DNA from: Fasciolopsis buskii
Taxonomy: Eukaryota > Platyhelminthes > Trematoda > Plagiorchiida > Fasciolidae
NCBI GenBank assembly: GCA_008360955.1
Contig: LUCM01005082.1
Span: forward strand, 124,001-188,000
Length of the DNA stretch: 64,000 bases
Reading direction: 5' to 3'
In this document: positions 46,880-58,612 of the stretch, piece after piece
Position numbering within the stretch: position 1 is the first letter of the stretch
How the letters are laid out: the number at the start of each line of letters is the position of its first letter
Notes under the pieces: generated by a model
The model's input: only the letters and a program-made list of their open reading frames with translations
Told to the model about the DNA's origin: nothing
Databases searched by the model: none
Program-made: the position numbers and the translations under genes

Positions 46880-49290
46880 CTAGTTCTGCAATGGATTCTT
46901 TTTATGCTGTCTGGCTCTGTATTCAAGACGGGCTTCTAGTCGCGGTAGAGTACAATGTCCCTTGCGGTTATAGGTCTGAAGGGAACTTAAGGGAGATAGT
47001 ATTTGATGAGCTGCTAGTCAAAAGTTTCCAATGCCAATTCAGTTTACTTTCGGTAGGTGGTAAACTGCCGGCTTGAGAATCTATCTATCTAAGAATTAAT
47101 CTTTTTTATATCAGAACATCAAGTCAAATGTCAACCAGAAAGGTAAAAGTTATTATATAGGGTCTAATTATGGCGAAGTCTAAAAAAGTCTGTAACAAGC
47201 ACCAACCGTCATAAAAACATACCAAAAACAAAGCGAGCAAAAGGAATTGGGCAAAATATGTGGTGTGTCGGACGTGACAGCCGGAGGCATGTGTAATAGG
47301 ATGTAAGTGTTCCAAAGAAAAGAGAATCACTTGTTCCAGTGTAGGTTATTACAATCCCCGAGTGGTATTACGCCTGAGCACAGTGAACGGCAAGAAAGCA
47401 AAGACTGCAGTTCTTCACAAAAGAGACCAGAAGACAACTGAGCTCCAACCATAAACAGAAGAATCCAATATCATACTAGAGACTTTCAAGGACATCTTTC
47501 ACTCATCTAATGAGGTCCATGTCAAATTGAATATCCCGGGAATCCCGAAGATTCCCGGAAATCCGGGAACCTTTTACAACAGAGGTGTAATTCTTTAAGG
47601 AGTTGAGTATGCTGAATGCGTTTAAGCTTCCGGTCCGGATGGGCCGGGTCCGGCAGTCGGTCAACCACTAGCCCGAACTGCTAATCACCCCCTGTTACGC
47701 AGCTCTGCAATGCCTTCCTCGAAGAGGAGCGATTGTCAGAGGAATGGAAAAATGTATACAGTAGTAGATGTAGATTCGTGTAAATCTAGACACAGGCCAC
47801 AGAACTGCAGACTGGTGAGCCTAAATTCTGTGCTATGTAAATGTTTAGAGCGAATAATCAGAAGCCGAACTTGCAGGCACCCATTGAAATACAATGGTAT
47901 TTTAAAAGCGCATAATGGATCCACCGCAAATCTTTTGGGTTTTCCTGATGGGGGAACAAAATGATTCGATAAAATCTAGTGGACCAATGTTTATTAAGCA
48001 AAATTTGGCAATGCTTTTGACTCCCTTAACCACAGACTCCTGGAACACGAAGTCCATACTCTGAAAAACACTGTGGGGTGAGCTTCGTTACTAGGGCAAA
48101 AGCCCGCTTGGATGAAGAATGTTTAACGCGGGACTGGATGTTTCACAACCGCCTAAGCTAACATACAAAATGCTATCTCCCAGGAATCGATACTAAAACA
48201 AGCTGTTTTCTTCACATTCATCAACGATTAAGCGCAGACCATACGTAACTTATGGCTTTTTTGATAATAGTATGAAAGCAATAGGCATTAACCAAGAACA
48301 GAACATTCAAGTAGTCAATACATGATCACGCAAGTGAGGCCTTCTACCGAACTTGACCAACTACAAAAGGATGAACTCAAGAAAGGAAGATGAAACAAAT
48401 TGGATCGGAGATGTCATAAGGGCGCCACAATATCGAAATATCTTACATCCTCCATGCAGTGCGAAGCAAGAGGGACTTATTTGAGCTCAGTTCAACGGTA
48501 TCTTGTAGGAAAACTAAATTGTTTGAACCACCTCACGTGACCATCTTAAGGCCACATCTCGAATACGGTATGCAAAAATGGAGGCCTTACTTAGAGAAGC
48601 ATATAATTTTCTCACAAAATCCGTAGAAATTAGCCACCAAAATGATAACTGGACAACGGCACGAAGTCTACCACGAAGCATCTTAAAAGTTGGTCACTTT
48701 CTGTTCCAGACACCAAAGCATAGGTGATGGTGTCAGTGAGAAGTTCAAGCGCGTAAGAACATTTTAGGCATAGCATTGGGCAATATTCGTATCATTTGCT
48801 GACAAGAACCTTTAAGAGCACGGTTTAACACTGAATCGAAGCTACATAGGACTCCAAGTGGGATCTAGTCTCATTTATCAACGGAGTGATGCTATTAGGG
48901 TATGAACTTTAGAAACTAGTAATCAGCTAGAGTAATACAGATTAACTTAGAATATAAGCTGTATTCGAATATTAGCTGACGGTATAACCAGAGCTGGGAT
49001 CTTGAGGAAGTCTAGGTGTGAATTCGAAACATCTAAGGAATCTGATATTCCTTGCTATACTTTCCGTTCAGAAGAAACCAAATGCTGTAAGCTACAAAAA
49101 TTCACTGCTATTACACCGATCTGGATTCCGAGGTGGCTAAAATGCAAAGTCGTCTCCTGTACACGCTAAAATTAACTGAACTGAACTTTCTCTGAAAATT
49201 GGTCTAACTGAGTTGTACTGAACTGAACTGAACTGAACTGAACTGAACTGAAAGGAAATTAAATGAACTGAAATGAAATGAACTGAACCG
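46880..49290 (+). mobile_element. CR1-like non-LTR retrotransposon, decayed
   Basis: 46880-47076 reads like part of an apurinic-type endonuclease (VWLCIQDGLLVAVEYNVP and a following helix). The reverse transcriptase follows in broken frames: NCRLVSLNSVLCKCLERIIR (47.8 kb; the NYRPISLTS..CKxLERII block), KFGNAFDSLNHRLLEHEV (48001-48054; motif A, the catalytic Asp of FDS kept), FINDL near 48.2 kb, and ILRPHLEYGMQKWRPYLEKH (48543-48602) with a following RATKMI-like helix. Many stops and frameshifts show it is dead. The likely 3' end is the (TGAAC)n tract. Jockey/CR1 superfamily is secure; the exact clade is inferred. Confidence 0.85.
49205..49290. repeat. (TGAAC)n pentanucleotide repeat
   Basis: Tandem CTGAA/TGAAC units degrading into TGAAA variants. 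Placed immediately 3' of the CR1-like element, it may be that element's simple-repeat tail; CR1-type elements commonly end in short tandem repeats. Confidence 0.85.
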
Positions 49291-49499
49291 ATAGAATAAT
49301 GCCTGTCACGTATATACAAAGTTTCCCAGACATTGAAATACCCGCGAAGCATGCAGAAGAACACCTTGAATCGAGCCCAAATAAAAATCATCAGCATCAA
49401 AACTTTTCAGCATCAAACAGTAGAGCAAGCGAGTTTTCGCTCACAGTTACGAGTTACTATAAATAGAGTGAATATACAAGGGAAAAAGAAAATGAACCT

Positions 49500-52400
49500 A
49501 CACAGGCAAATAAGGTAAGAATTCTGCTGTAGCCAACACACGGAACATAGCCATATCCTTGAGTTTTTCAGGCCATCCAGTTGTCGAGTCTTTCGGACCC
49601 CAACCACGAAGACGTGAGACACCTACTTTACCTAAGTTCGGTGTGTATTTTCTTATTCCATGTTGCTATATCATGGATTCCTCTACTTCGTGGGAGGGAT
49701 GCGAAATAGGGCACGGTATGGTAGGTGAATGTTCATCATACGCAGCACGACCAGCGTAGTCTACTAAGCTTCGCAGGCTAAGATAAGGTATTTTCAGAAT
49801 TAGCATCTAGTACTAGATTCCTCACTTCCACACTACTCACCCGGTCACTCCATCCAGTCCTCACGATGCGACGTAGACATCAATGATCAAAAACCTCCAG
49901 TTGATAAACATCTCCGACACGGATTCTCCATGTCTCGTAACCGTACAACGGAAGCGAACACACTGCAGAGCAGTACACACAAACTTTCAATTTCAGTGAA
50001 ATATCAGGCCGACGCCACAAGTGTTACAATCCAGCGTGAGTTCCTCGAGCTTTCGGTATGCACGTGGTAACATCCAATGCCGTGCTAGGAACGGTTGACA
50101 CGCAGCTGTTAAGATAACTGAAACGGTCCGCAGCCGCTAATTACTTTCCGTCCAACATCAGGTTCGGCATTACTGTCGTCCAGTCCTGTAACAGCACTTT
50201 GCACTCTGAAGGTGCAAAGCACATGCCAAATGGAACTATAGCCCTCGGGAGTCTGCCTAGTACGCGTTGTGCATGGTGCGCTAATTCGAGAGGATACACG
50301 ATGCCGTCTGCGTAGTCTGCGTTTCACAGTTCCCTCTTATTTCCCAGTCCGATTCCTACAGCCTGAAGATCTTCTGAAGCACCGTCCATCACCTCGTCCA
50401 TGATGAAGTTGGACAGGAATGGAGAGAAGGGACACATTTGTCAAATACCATTGATTGTTTGGATTGAACTTGGTGGTTCACCGTATGCCCTCACAGGACC
50501 ACAGGTATGCTCGCTACAAGTTCATGAACTTCGCTGGCCTACCATTCTGATGAGTAGTACTGATCCACTGGGTCGAACATGTCTTCCAAGACCAAAAATT
50601 TGTGATAGCAGGAGGGCAACGTGTGTGGCGGATCTCGATTAACTCACAAAGAGTGAATATTTGGTCGATGCAACCTCGATCTGGACGAAATCCAGTCTGC
50701 TATTCGCGGATAATACCCTCGAGAACGGGTGTCAAGCGGCACAGCATTATTGAAGCTAGAGCCTTAGTAACTATCGTAATTAAACTAATCCCACGATAGT
50801 TACCACAGTCACTCCGTTTTTCTTCTTCTTCAGTATGGGTGCAATCAGCAACTAGCTTTACGATAACGGAATACGTTCCTCCTAAATATCCCGAATCATG
50901 GAGGTTGGTGCTTTTGACAGGGTTTCTCCACCCAATCTGAAAAGTACTGGGGGAATTTCGTTGGGACTGGCTGCTTTTCCCCTCTCCAGAAGTCGAATGT
51001 TCGACTCAGATCTCACTTTCGTTTCGTGATCAAGTGAAACATCCCAAGGATTCGCAGTTGCAGCCGTGGGCTTAAAGACCTGAGCGTGCGGCCAGCTAAA
51101 CTGATTCTTGAAGTGCTCAGCCCAACGGTCCAGCCTTTGTGGTCTACCATGGATGCACTCTCCAGTCCTATCGCACACGACTTCATTAACCGAAGTTCGC
51201 CGCCCATTGCTGAGGCGCATAAGCTTAAACAGTCTTTGACTGTTACCTAAAGCGGACGCTCCCTCCATCTCTTCGGCTACCTTAACCCACCAGCTTTCGC
51301 GGTCATTCCTAAGGCTTATGGTCATCTGACGCTGCAACTGTTGACGCATCTTATTCATTTCCTTGCAGTTAAGCAGCTCGCGTTTTTGCTCCATTAGAAT
51401 TAGCGACGCTTGAGAGATCCAGTGTTTTTGATGAACGCTAGATCTGGGACCACAGTCGGAATGTGCTGACAAATGCATAGCTTACTTAATTTGATCCCAT
51501 TACTCGTCTACAGTGTTGATCGTCGGAATTCTTAGTTCCTCGGATAGTTTCTTTTCGTAGCTGTTACGAACAGCCGAATCATACAAACGTTCGACAGCCA
51601 ATCGGGTTTGTGGCCTGCGTCGATGGCCATTCAACTGCAGCAAAAATCGCATTAAAACTAACGCATGGTCCGATTCGACGTACGTGGTCCAGTATGATCT
51701 ACAGTTCTGGACAGAACCGCGCCAACGGTAGCCAACTGCAATATGGTCAATCTGACTCAGTGTAACTGTCGAGTTGGAACGCCACGTCGCTGTGCGACGC
51801 GAACTGTGTCGGAAATGTCGTACTAGATAGGAATAAATGATTGTCTTAACAAAACTGGAGAAGCCTTTCTCCATTATCTGTTCGTTGAGCAGGCAAGACG
51901 CATCGCCCACCTAAACAGGATTCCGATGCACTAAGTTTTCTAACTTGTGCATTAAAATTATCTGCAGCCACTACAGTGTCAGGGCCTTTGCCCTGCCGAA
52001 TAAAAGTGACGACCTGACCAGCCTGTATGAGAGTGCGCACATTGAAGGAACCGAGATTCATAGGCTGACGAGGCTTGAGAAAATGTGAGCTAACAGACTG
52101 AAAACCACGCGCTAAACTATTTGACAGTGAACCGTTACGAGTATCAGGTGTGTTATCAGCGAGCACACTATTCGTAGCTAGATGGCGGAAATGGATTTAG
52201 TTGAAAGCAAAAGATGGAGGTTGAATAAAGAAGCGGGAACTGTGAGCAGTAGCACACTTATCACTATCCACCCCGCTCAAAGCAATGGGTAGTGCGGTCC
52301 TGATTACCCTGCAGGACGGCCGATGCAGTATGGAATTATTTGTAGGCGTGTAACTCACGGGGTTGATGGACGGGTGCTGCAAGGGTGTTCAGCCGCTAAG

Positions 52401-52640
52401 CAGAAGAACGATTAGGGTTCTCAACCAAAGCCTTTGGTTCTGGCAAGAACCTGTCCGCAATTTAGTGCGGTATAACTGTGTATAAGCTCGTCTACTTGGA
52501 TCAATTATTCTTCAACTCGTTTTTCCGATTGCGCTGCTAACTCCAATCAACCCTCGACTGGGGGGACCAGGAGATTACTTCGTCAGGCCTTTACCGATTG
52601 ACCTTGAAGGTACGATTGGATCCTCGGCTTGAGATAAGAC
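49500..52640 (-). mobile_element. RTE (SR2-like) non-LTR retrotransposon, near full length but broken
   Basis: Minus-strand order: a 5' leader (about 52640-52170), endonuclease start MNLGSFNVRTLIQAGQ, then VVAADNFNAQV and QRTDNGERLLQFC with about 100 residues between them missing, IDHIAVGYRWRGS and ESDHALVLMRF, a linker (HWISQASLILMEQKRELL), WAEHFKNQFSWP, KRSDCGNYRGISLITIV, TGFRPDRGCIDQIFTL, CPFSPFLSNFIMDEVMDGA and YADG at 50314-50303 (catalytic YADD with the second Asp lost). Then FAPSECKVLLQDW, HLWRRPDISLKLKVC, YGYETWRIRV and a C-terminal cysteine-poor tail to about 49500. Several frameshifts. The usual endonuclease plus RT length is about 950-1000 residues. It is tail to tail with the CR1-like element. 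Confidence 0.88.
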
Positions 52641-53447
52641 ATTCCGTATAGCTCTTTGGGTCATGTAGGTACGCTAGCCATCAAATCACGTCAAGATGCA
52701 ATCTCGTTGTTGTAAACCCCGATAAACGTATTTGTCTACTTTGATCAAATGCTCTACATAAATATGGCTGTCTACAAGTTGTCTTCCGTGAAGGAAAATC
52801 TCGGAAACCGAGCATTACCTATGGCTGATCTACCACTAACCCGTTAGGTAGCAGCTGAATGGTACATTTGATTTAGCTTCCGTAGTGTGCATGTGGGGCG
52901 GAAGTGCTCTAGGCTAACAATTGTTTGTTCATGTTGCGATAGAATAACTGTTTGGTATGTTATTTATTAACAAGGAAATGACGAGAAGATACTTTTGAGT
53001 TGAATTTGTCGGAAATTAAATAGCACTAGTAACAATTCTGTCATTTTTGTACGTACAAGGGAGAAGGGATAAAGTCTGTGAACGCGAGTGGGAAGAAGAC
53101 TGGCATAGGATCTCCACCTTCGAGCTCAAATCCACAAAGTCCGATTCGCGCTGTGGTATTCGCTCGACCGCAAGACTGTTCAGCCATACTGGGGGACTAG
53201 CCATTAACAACTATAAATCTGTCTATTGTAAACGACACGTGAAGCACTTATCAGTTTGGTCGTATTTTGACATTATCGCCTCCTTGTTAATCTTTTTCAA
53301 GTTTGGTCATTTCGTTCAATTTGATCGCATTTGTCAATTCATGTTTTGCGGACTGCACAAGCACCCACACTGAATAAAGTGTGCATTTCTACAATTACTG
53401 CATTTTAGACGTAAGTCCCTGCTATAAGAGCCACACGAGGTTGCTAT
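52641..53447. other. No recognisable gene
   Basis: 800 bp between the RTE leader and a SINE. The plus frame at 53047-53373 has no recognisable domain. Confidence 0.5.
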
Positions 53448-53608
53448 GTAATCTTTTATTTCATTTCATTAATGAAATAACAAAGTACATCGTTTCTCAG
53501 GAAAGGACCGTAGCCAAGTGGGGAAATTGACCGGCGGTAGCAGGACTCTAATCCACGACCTTCAAGTCCGAACGTCACAATCTTACCCGCTCGGCCACCG
53601 CGCTCGTC
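53448..53608 (-). mobile_element. tRNA-derived SINE (family T), copy 7
   Basis: Minus strand: CGGTGGCCGAGCGGGTAAGA (box A), TGACGTTCGGACTTGAAGGT, then a weakened box B (GGATTAGAGTCC), GCTACCGCCGGTCAATTTCC, a CTTGGCTACGGTCC block, and TTTCATTAATGAAATGAAAT as tail. Older than copies 2, 4 and 9 because box B is damaged. Confidence 0.85.
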
Positions 53609-55117
53609 TATTGACAATGAAAAGCATTTTATATAATTGATATTGCTCATTGAGATGACTGTTTCTGATTGGTTTGTGTCTAATGGTCGATTACCTTCTC
53701 CATCCCGCGCTGTCGCATCCTCCTCGACAAGATGTGCACCGATCCTCATTGGATCCACCTGGAAAAGGCTTGCCCTCAGAATACACAGCGTATTTACAGA
53801 CCAGCAAGCATAATAAATTTTTGTTTGTCCCATATCATTCATCATGTGGTATCGGCCCTAAAACAACGCTAAAGAATCCGAGGAAATACTCTGCCGTTGT
53901 GTCATTTGACGCTTAGTACATTCCATTTGCAGCTCGCTGAACAGCTTTGCCTGGCTCATAAGAAACGGATTTCTTCACTGATCATCTAATTATGATTCCA
54001 GAATGAGATAAATGATACCCTGAAACTTTCACTTTTTCGAATGTTTTCTTGATTTGCTAGCATTTCTTGCTGATTGCCGTAATAGGAAGGAGGTTTGCCT
54101 AAATTTCTGACGATCTAACTTCCACCTTTCTTCACTCCATTTACGGGCATAACATTTGGCCCTGTGAAGAAATATTCTGACAGTATACTTTTACATCATG
54201 CCATACTCATTGATAATGACCCCGGAATATTCACACTTGATATTTACGAACATGTGGAACTTTTCTTTGCTTCTTAAATGTGTTCTGAACGCACCTTCAT
54301 CTTGTCCCTTTCTGTCCCGTTTGATGGATTTTGTGCTTTTTTTAAAACACTCAACTAGGCGAAATCGCATCTGGTAGGCACATTATGCACAGTTCATCCG
54401 CCTTTCTTTGTTTGGCATCTCTTATTAGTTGTTGTGCATCCAACTTATAAGGTCTATCCTGGCCGTTTCGTGTTACTTGTACCGTTAATTCTATCTGTAT
54501 TTCTGAGCGCGTCTTTTCGGTCTTACTCTGTTGTTCTCTGGTAAACTTCCTTGGACTACCAAAGAAAGTGTTAAAACTGTTCTACCATGATGTTCTATTT
54601 GTCTGGTTTCACATGTTAGTCAACAAATACGTACCTTAAGCCCAAGTTGCTGGGAGAAATTTCTATCAAAATTTCTTGAAGAACCCTTCCAATCACTACA
54701 TACTGAATATTCAAAATATCGTTCCCAACCACAAATCGACTCGATAATATTATATTATTATTATTATATACATTATATACATTATATATTATATACATTA
54801 TATCATAATATTCAATAATATTTTCTTACAAACTGTTCCTCACAGAAACTTTCCTGTAACCTATCTCCCCTGTGTACTGAAACAAGGATTCCATCCATGC
54901 CACGCTGCGTCAAACTTCTTCGATTCACATTGCAACAATGTTGAAGTTGAAATGCAAACATATGGTTCCAAAGATCGAACAGACTGATCGGGTACGTAAA
55001 GAATTGTGCATAAATTTGAGACACATTGAAAAGAATTATTGATAAGAAATGAAATTCAGTAAAGATAATTCCGTTCAACTCAGTTCCGTTGACACGACGC
55101 CGATGTGTGCTAGAAGT
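53609..55117. other. No recognisable gene; AT-rich tract inside
   Basis: 1.5 kb. 54745-54815 is almost pure A/T (TATATTA/TATACATTA units). No domain or element was found. Confidence 0.5.
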
Positions 55118-55905
55118 TGTTCAGCTTCACTATAAAAAAGAAGAAGAAAACGGTCTCGCTCGGAATTTCGCACAGATCGGGCAATTCGGAAACAATAAGA
55201 AAAGTCCTCAGTGACTTTGATATTCACACCGTCTTCCGGATGGATAATACTTTAAAACGCCACTTATCAAAGGCTAAAGATCAAGTCGATGTGCATGACC
55301 AGTTGCAAGGACTGCCCAGCAGAATGCATTGGACAAAAACCAACAGACAACTGACGACGCGGATAACAGAACACAGAAGGAAGGAAACGTATGTCATTTG
55401 GTCCTGATATTTACAAAGTGCTGACCTTCGGATAAGGCGGCCTTATGAAATCTTGAGCACGATTTAGCCATCGTTTTGCATGCCATAGCAGAGGAGCACA
55501 ACATAGTTTATGAAAACACAAAAGTACTCCAATGTGGATTCAGAACCTGCACTGAACGTAATTTTGCCAAGGCTCTGGCGATAAGCCCCCACCCCATTTG
55601 CATCAATTGAGACGTCGAGGCAGAGATTTCGGAGATATGGGCAGCCTTAACATCTTTGAGAAACAAACATTCCAAAGGTCACCACGCTAGTTGTTGACCC
55701 CACCGCCTTGGTGGAGCATGACGTGAAGGCCAAAGTACACACATTCACAAACACAGGCAGCTAAACATCCATTGGCATGTGAATTTTCCTTCAGTCATTT
55801 GATTGTTATTCTTGCCTTGAGAACGACTACCATGGTAGTCGAAACGTTGACGTATTGCGACTACCAACAACGCTGATTTATTAACATTATATCATTCACA
55901 ATTCA
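55118..55905 (+). mobile_element. Penelope-like element 3' half with GIY-YIG-like domain and terminal hairpin
   Basis: 55118-55407 reads SETIRKVLSDFDIHTVFRMD, NTLKRHLSKAKDQVDVHDQ, then a shortened CxxC-like region and RQLTTRITEHRRK. This is the PLE linker leading into the GIY-YIG endonuclease, with the GIY strand missing and the YIG strand altered. After a frameshift, 55452-55570 gives LEHDLAIVLHAIAEEHNIVY and a following R-x-x-TERNF helix, the usual last part of the domain. About 245 bp further on is the terminal hairpin (GACTACCATGGTAGTC, 55825-55840) with GAAACGTTGACG and the family end. Coding part and terminal structure are thus seen in one copy. Confidence 0.82.
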
Positions 55906-56049
55906 CTTAACTTTACCAAATTTTTGTCTATCATTTTAAACTTGAATAATGATTTATTTGATCTGCTAATTCAGTCACTTATTCATCCAGTCATCTTTCT
56001 TTTCAGCCCATCAAACGTGTGTTCATTTATTTCTCCATTAATTAACTTG

Positions 56050-56222
56050 ACCGACGGTGATCAAGCGGATATGGTCATATTGTTCGTACGTGGAGGTTAC
56101 GGCATCGAATCATCCCACCACCAATCGACTTCTCCACTTTGTTGTCCACTGCTGACCGCAGGTCATTTTTAAAAATTGTACACATTATCGTTTTATTAAT
56201 AGGGAAAGTAAAAATATAAAAA
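56050..56222 (+). mobile_element. tRNA-derived SINE (family T), copy 8
   Basis: GACCGACGGTGATCAAGCGG ATATGGTC (box A, diverged), GGAGGTTACGGCATCGAATC (box B, diverged), CCACCACCAATCGACTTCTC body and TTTTATTAATAGGGAAAGTA tail with an A-rich end. Confidence 0.82.
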
Positions 56223-57769
56223 ATCCCGGTGATAAAGTAGGTACAATGTTCAACATGACAAATCTGTACGTTGTGAGTTTCCGAGAACTGAACCTGTATC
56301 CGGAGGCATTAGCTAGGCGAATCTGAGGCAGTAATTGGCCCACTGGAGCAGAGAACGGACAAATCGAAATAGATGGGTTAACATACCATTGGATAACAGT
56401 CGGTTTGACGAAGATTCACCGGCCGTAGTTCGGACAAATAGATGGATCTTATCTTTTGAACTCACCCTTAGTTTCTTCTCAGTTTACATTGCCTTACCAT
56501 TACCCGTACCTAACCCGAAATCTCCTAGTTATCGTCGCTTAATTAAATTCACCCAATGTTGCAGCATCCCTGTACGGGTATGGATTTGTGCCCGGGGAGC
56601 TAATCTATCTGAGTGTCAGTCAATGTGATTACAGATGAAACCAAATGAGGGCGATTAAGTACCGTGTAGTACAAATTTTTCATCGTTCACTTAGTTGTTG
56701 AACTGTCACCCCGAACGGCTGATTACACTTCAAAGATGGGCAAGTCCGAACCTTTAAGAGCCAACATTAGTTGCAAAGTTGCATCGTACAGTACAAAGAC
56801 AATTTCCAAATGTAAAGTTTGAACCAAGTCCAACTTATTGAATTAGAACAAGAAAGCAGCGCCTAGGATAACTCGGCTACGCAGATCCAACTGCGTGGGA
56901 TTCCTGTTATGGATGACAGTCGTATGTAGGTTAGCCCGTGCAAGATTCATGAAAGTCGATACGTGTCATGTTCCACAGGTGACCTTTACCAACATACAGG
57001 TGTTTTCGACACATCCTGCGTTACAAAACCCATTTATAACTAGGCGACACCAGTTTTGACATAATCTTTTAAAGGTTACATTGCTCAGTACCACATAACT
57101 TTCACCTTTCTGTCGAAATAGCGATACATCGGACAATAAATGAAGACGTACAATGAAGCCCAATAGATAACAGTTTCGGATTTGTATACAAACTAGAAGA
57201 ATTAAGAAGGAAAATGAGTTCCATTCATTTTTCTAGCTAACTTTAATTTGGTAACGCCTACTCAATGTTTCGCACTTTACTCTCCATTCAATCAAGCCCG
57301 CCTCTAGATAGATATTATCTGTCTCAAACGAGAACAACGAAGCGGAACAGGCGTAAAGCTTTGTTTCATCGAATAAGAACATCACACATTCATAGGTCAC
57401 TAGCTTGCACATTCGAACCTATATGACTGTCAGTGATTTCATCGGTGGTTTGGGTCACGGCTTCATTGGCCAATCTCGACTGACACATTTCACACGATCT
57501 ATATGGTATAATGGTTGAATTCGTCCGCCGAATAGCTCGCATGATTCACGACAAAGGTCTGTCCCAGTTCTTTTCACAATGAGTTGGTGGAGATAGGTGA
57601 CCAGTCATGGGCTGGTGACTGATTCGATCAGTGGACTAATGAGATGCATCAAAAAACAGCCAGGTTTATCGCAAAATTTTGTTCTCAAATGAAACTTATA
57701 GTTTCTCACTTCAACGTTAGTTTTTCTGAATTCAATTTTGAAATGGTATGGTTTTTGTGGTTTTGTTAT
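56223..57769. other. No recognisable gene
   Basis: 1.5 kb with short frames only. No repeat family shared with the rest of the window was noticed. Confidence 0.5.
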
Positions 57770-58023
57770 CGCATTCGGATCGACCAACGTAACCGGTTGG
57801 CACAACTCACAATGTGATTTTGTCAATTTACATATACACATTCTTGCTTGAGAACCACTCCCCATAGCCATTTGGTAGCTGGTAGTCAATGGGATAACGT
57901 GGTATCGATCTGGCCTTGCTTTCTTTACTCGCTCGCTGTCTCACATGACCAGATTGCATCCACGCCCGTGTATTGAATGCGATTCGTTCAGTGTGGTTCA
58001 TCATTGTACAACCACCGCCGATA
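57770..58023 (-). repeat. Family A interspersed repeat, copy 3
   Basis: The longest and clearest match to copy 1 in reverse orientation, about 75-80% identical by eye over about 230 bp, from the TTATCGGCGGTGGTTGTA end to CACATTGTGAGTTGTG. The open frames on the minus strand here are repeat translation. Confidence 0.75.
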
Positions 58024-58515
58024 ATCAATAAGACTCAGGCAGAATGACTGTCAAACTGCTAGTTCCTAATAGACCTGACCTGAACAAGGCATGTCAGGGG
58101 AAGGAATTAGTCAAATATCCTGTTTCATCATCATCCGGCCGACAGTTGTCCCGCTCTCAACCCTCCGATGGCCCATTCTGGGACCCGCTAGCGTGTGGTA
58201 TTTGTAGACCTATTCAGAATGGGATCGAAGAGCGAAATCAGTCAATCGATTTTGTAGCAAACAGGTCAAGTGGTCCATCTTTTTACTTGATGGTCATTAG
58301 AATTGGTCAAGTACGCTTGTATGTATTCTGAACAAATGACCGTGCTATGGATCCTCAAGCAACGGACGAGCGATGGACAAGTGACATACAACTGATGGGC
58401 AAGGGATAAACAGACCACTAAAACTGACTAGCCAAAAATGGCAAGATGATGGGCCCAAATGACGTAAGGAGTGTATCGAAAATCGAAGAGCCATGTATCA
58501 AATTTGATTGCAAAC
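58024..58515. other. No recognisable gene
   Basis: About 490 bp between a family A copy and a PLE terminal segment. The plus open frame at 58044-58331 has no recognisable domain. Confidence 0.45.
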
Positions 58516-58612
58516 CTTGCCTTGAGAAAGACCAACCACGGTTGTCGAAACGTTGGCGCAATACATCTACCAACAACTCTGCGTTATTAACATTACATCA
58601 TTTACAACGATG
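58516..58612 (+). mobile_element. Penelope-like element terminal segment with conserved hairpin
   Basis: TTGCCTTGAGAAA, then a hairpin GACcAACC/GGTTGTC, then GAAACGTTGGCGCAATACAT, CTACCAACAACTCTGCGTTA and TTAACATTACATCATTTACA. It aligns end to end with 30700-30795 and 55815-55902. No PLE coding sequence is visible upstream, so it is an isolated terminus or a 5'-truncated copy. Confidence 0.7.
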
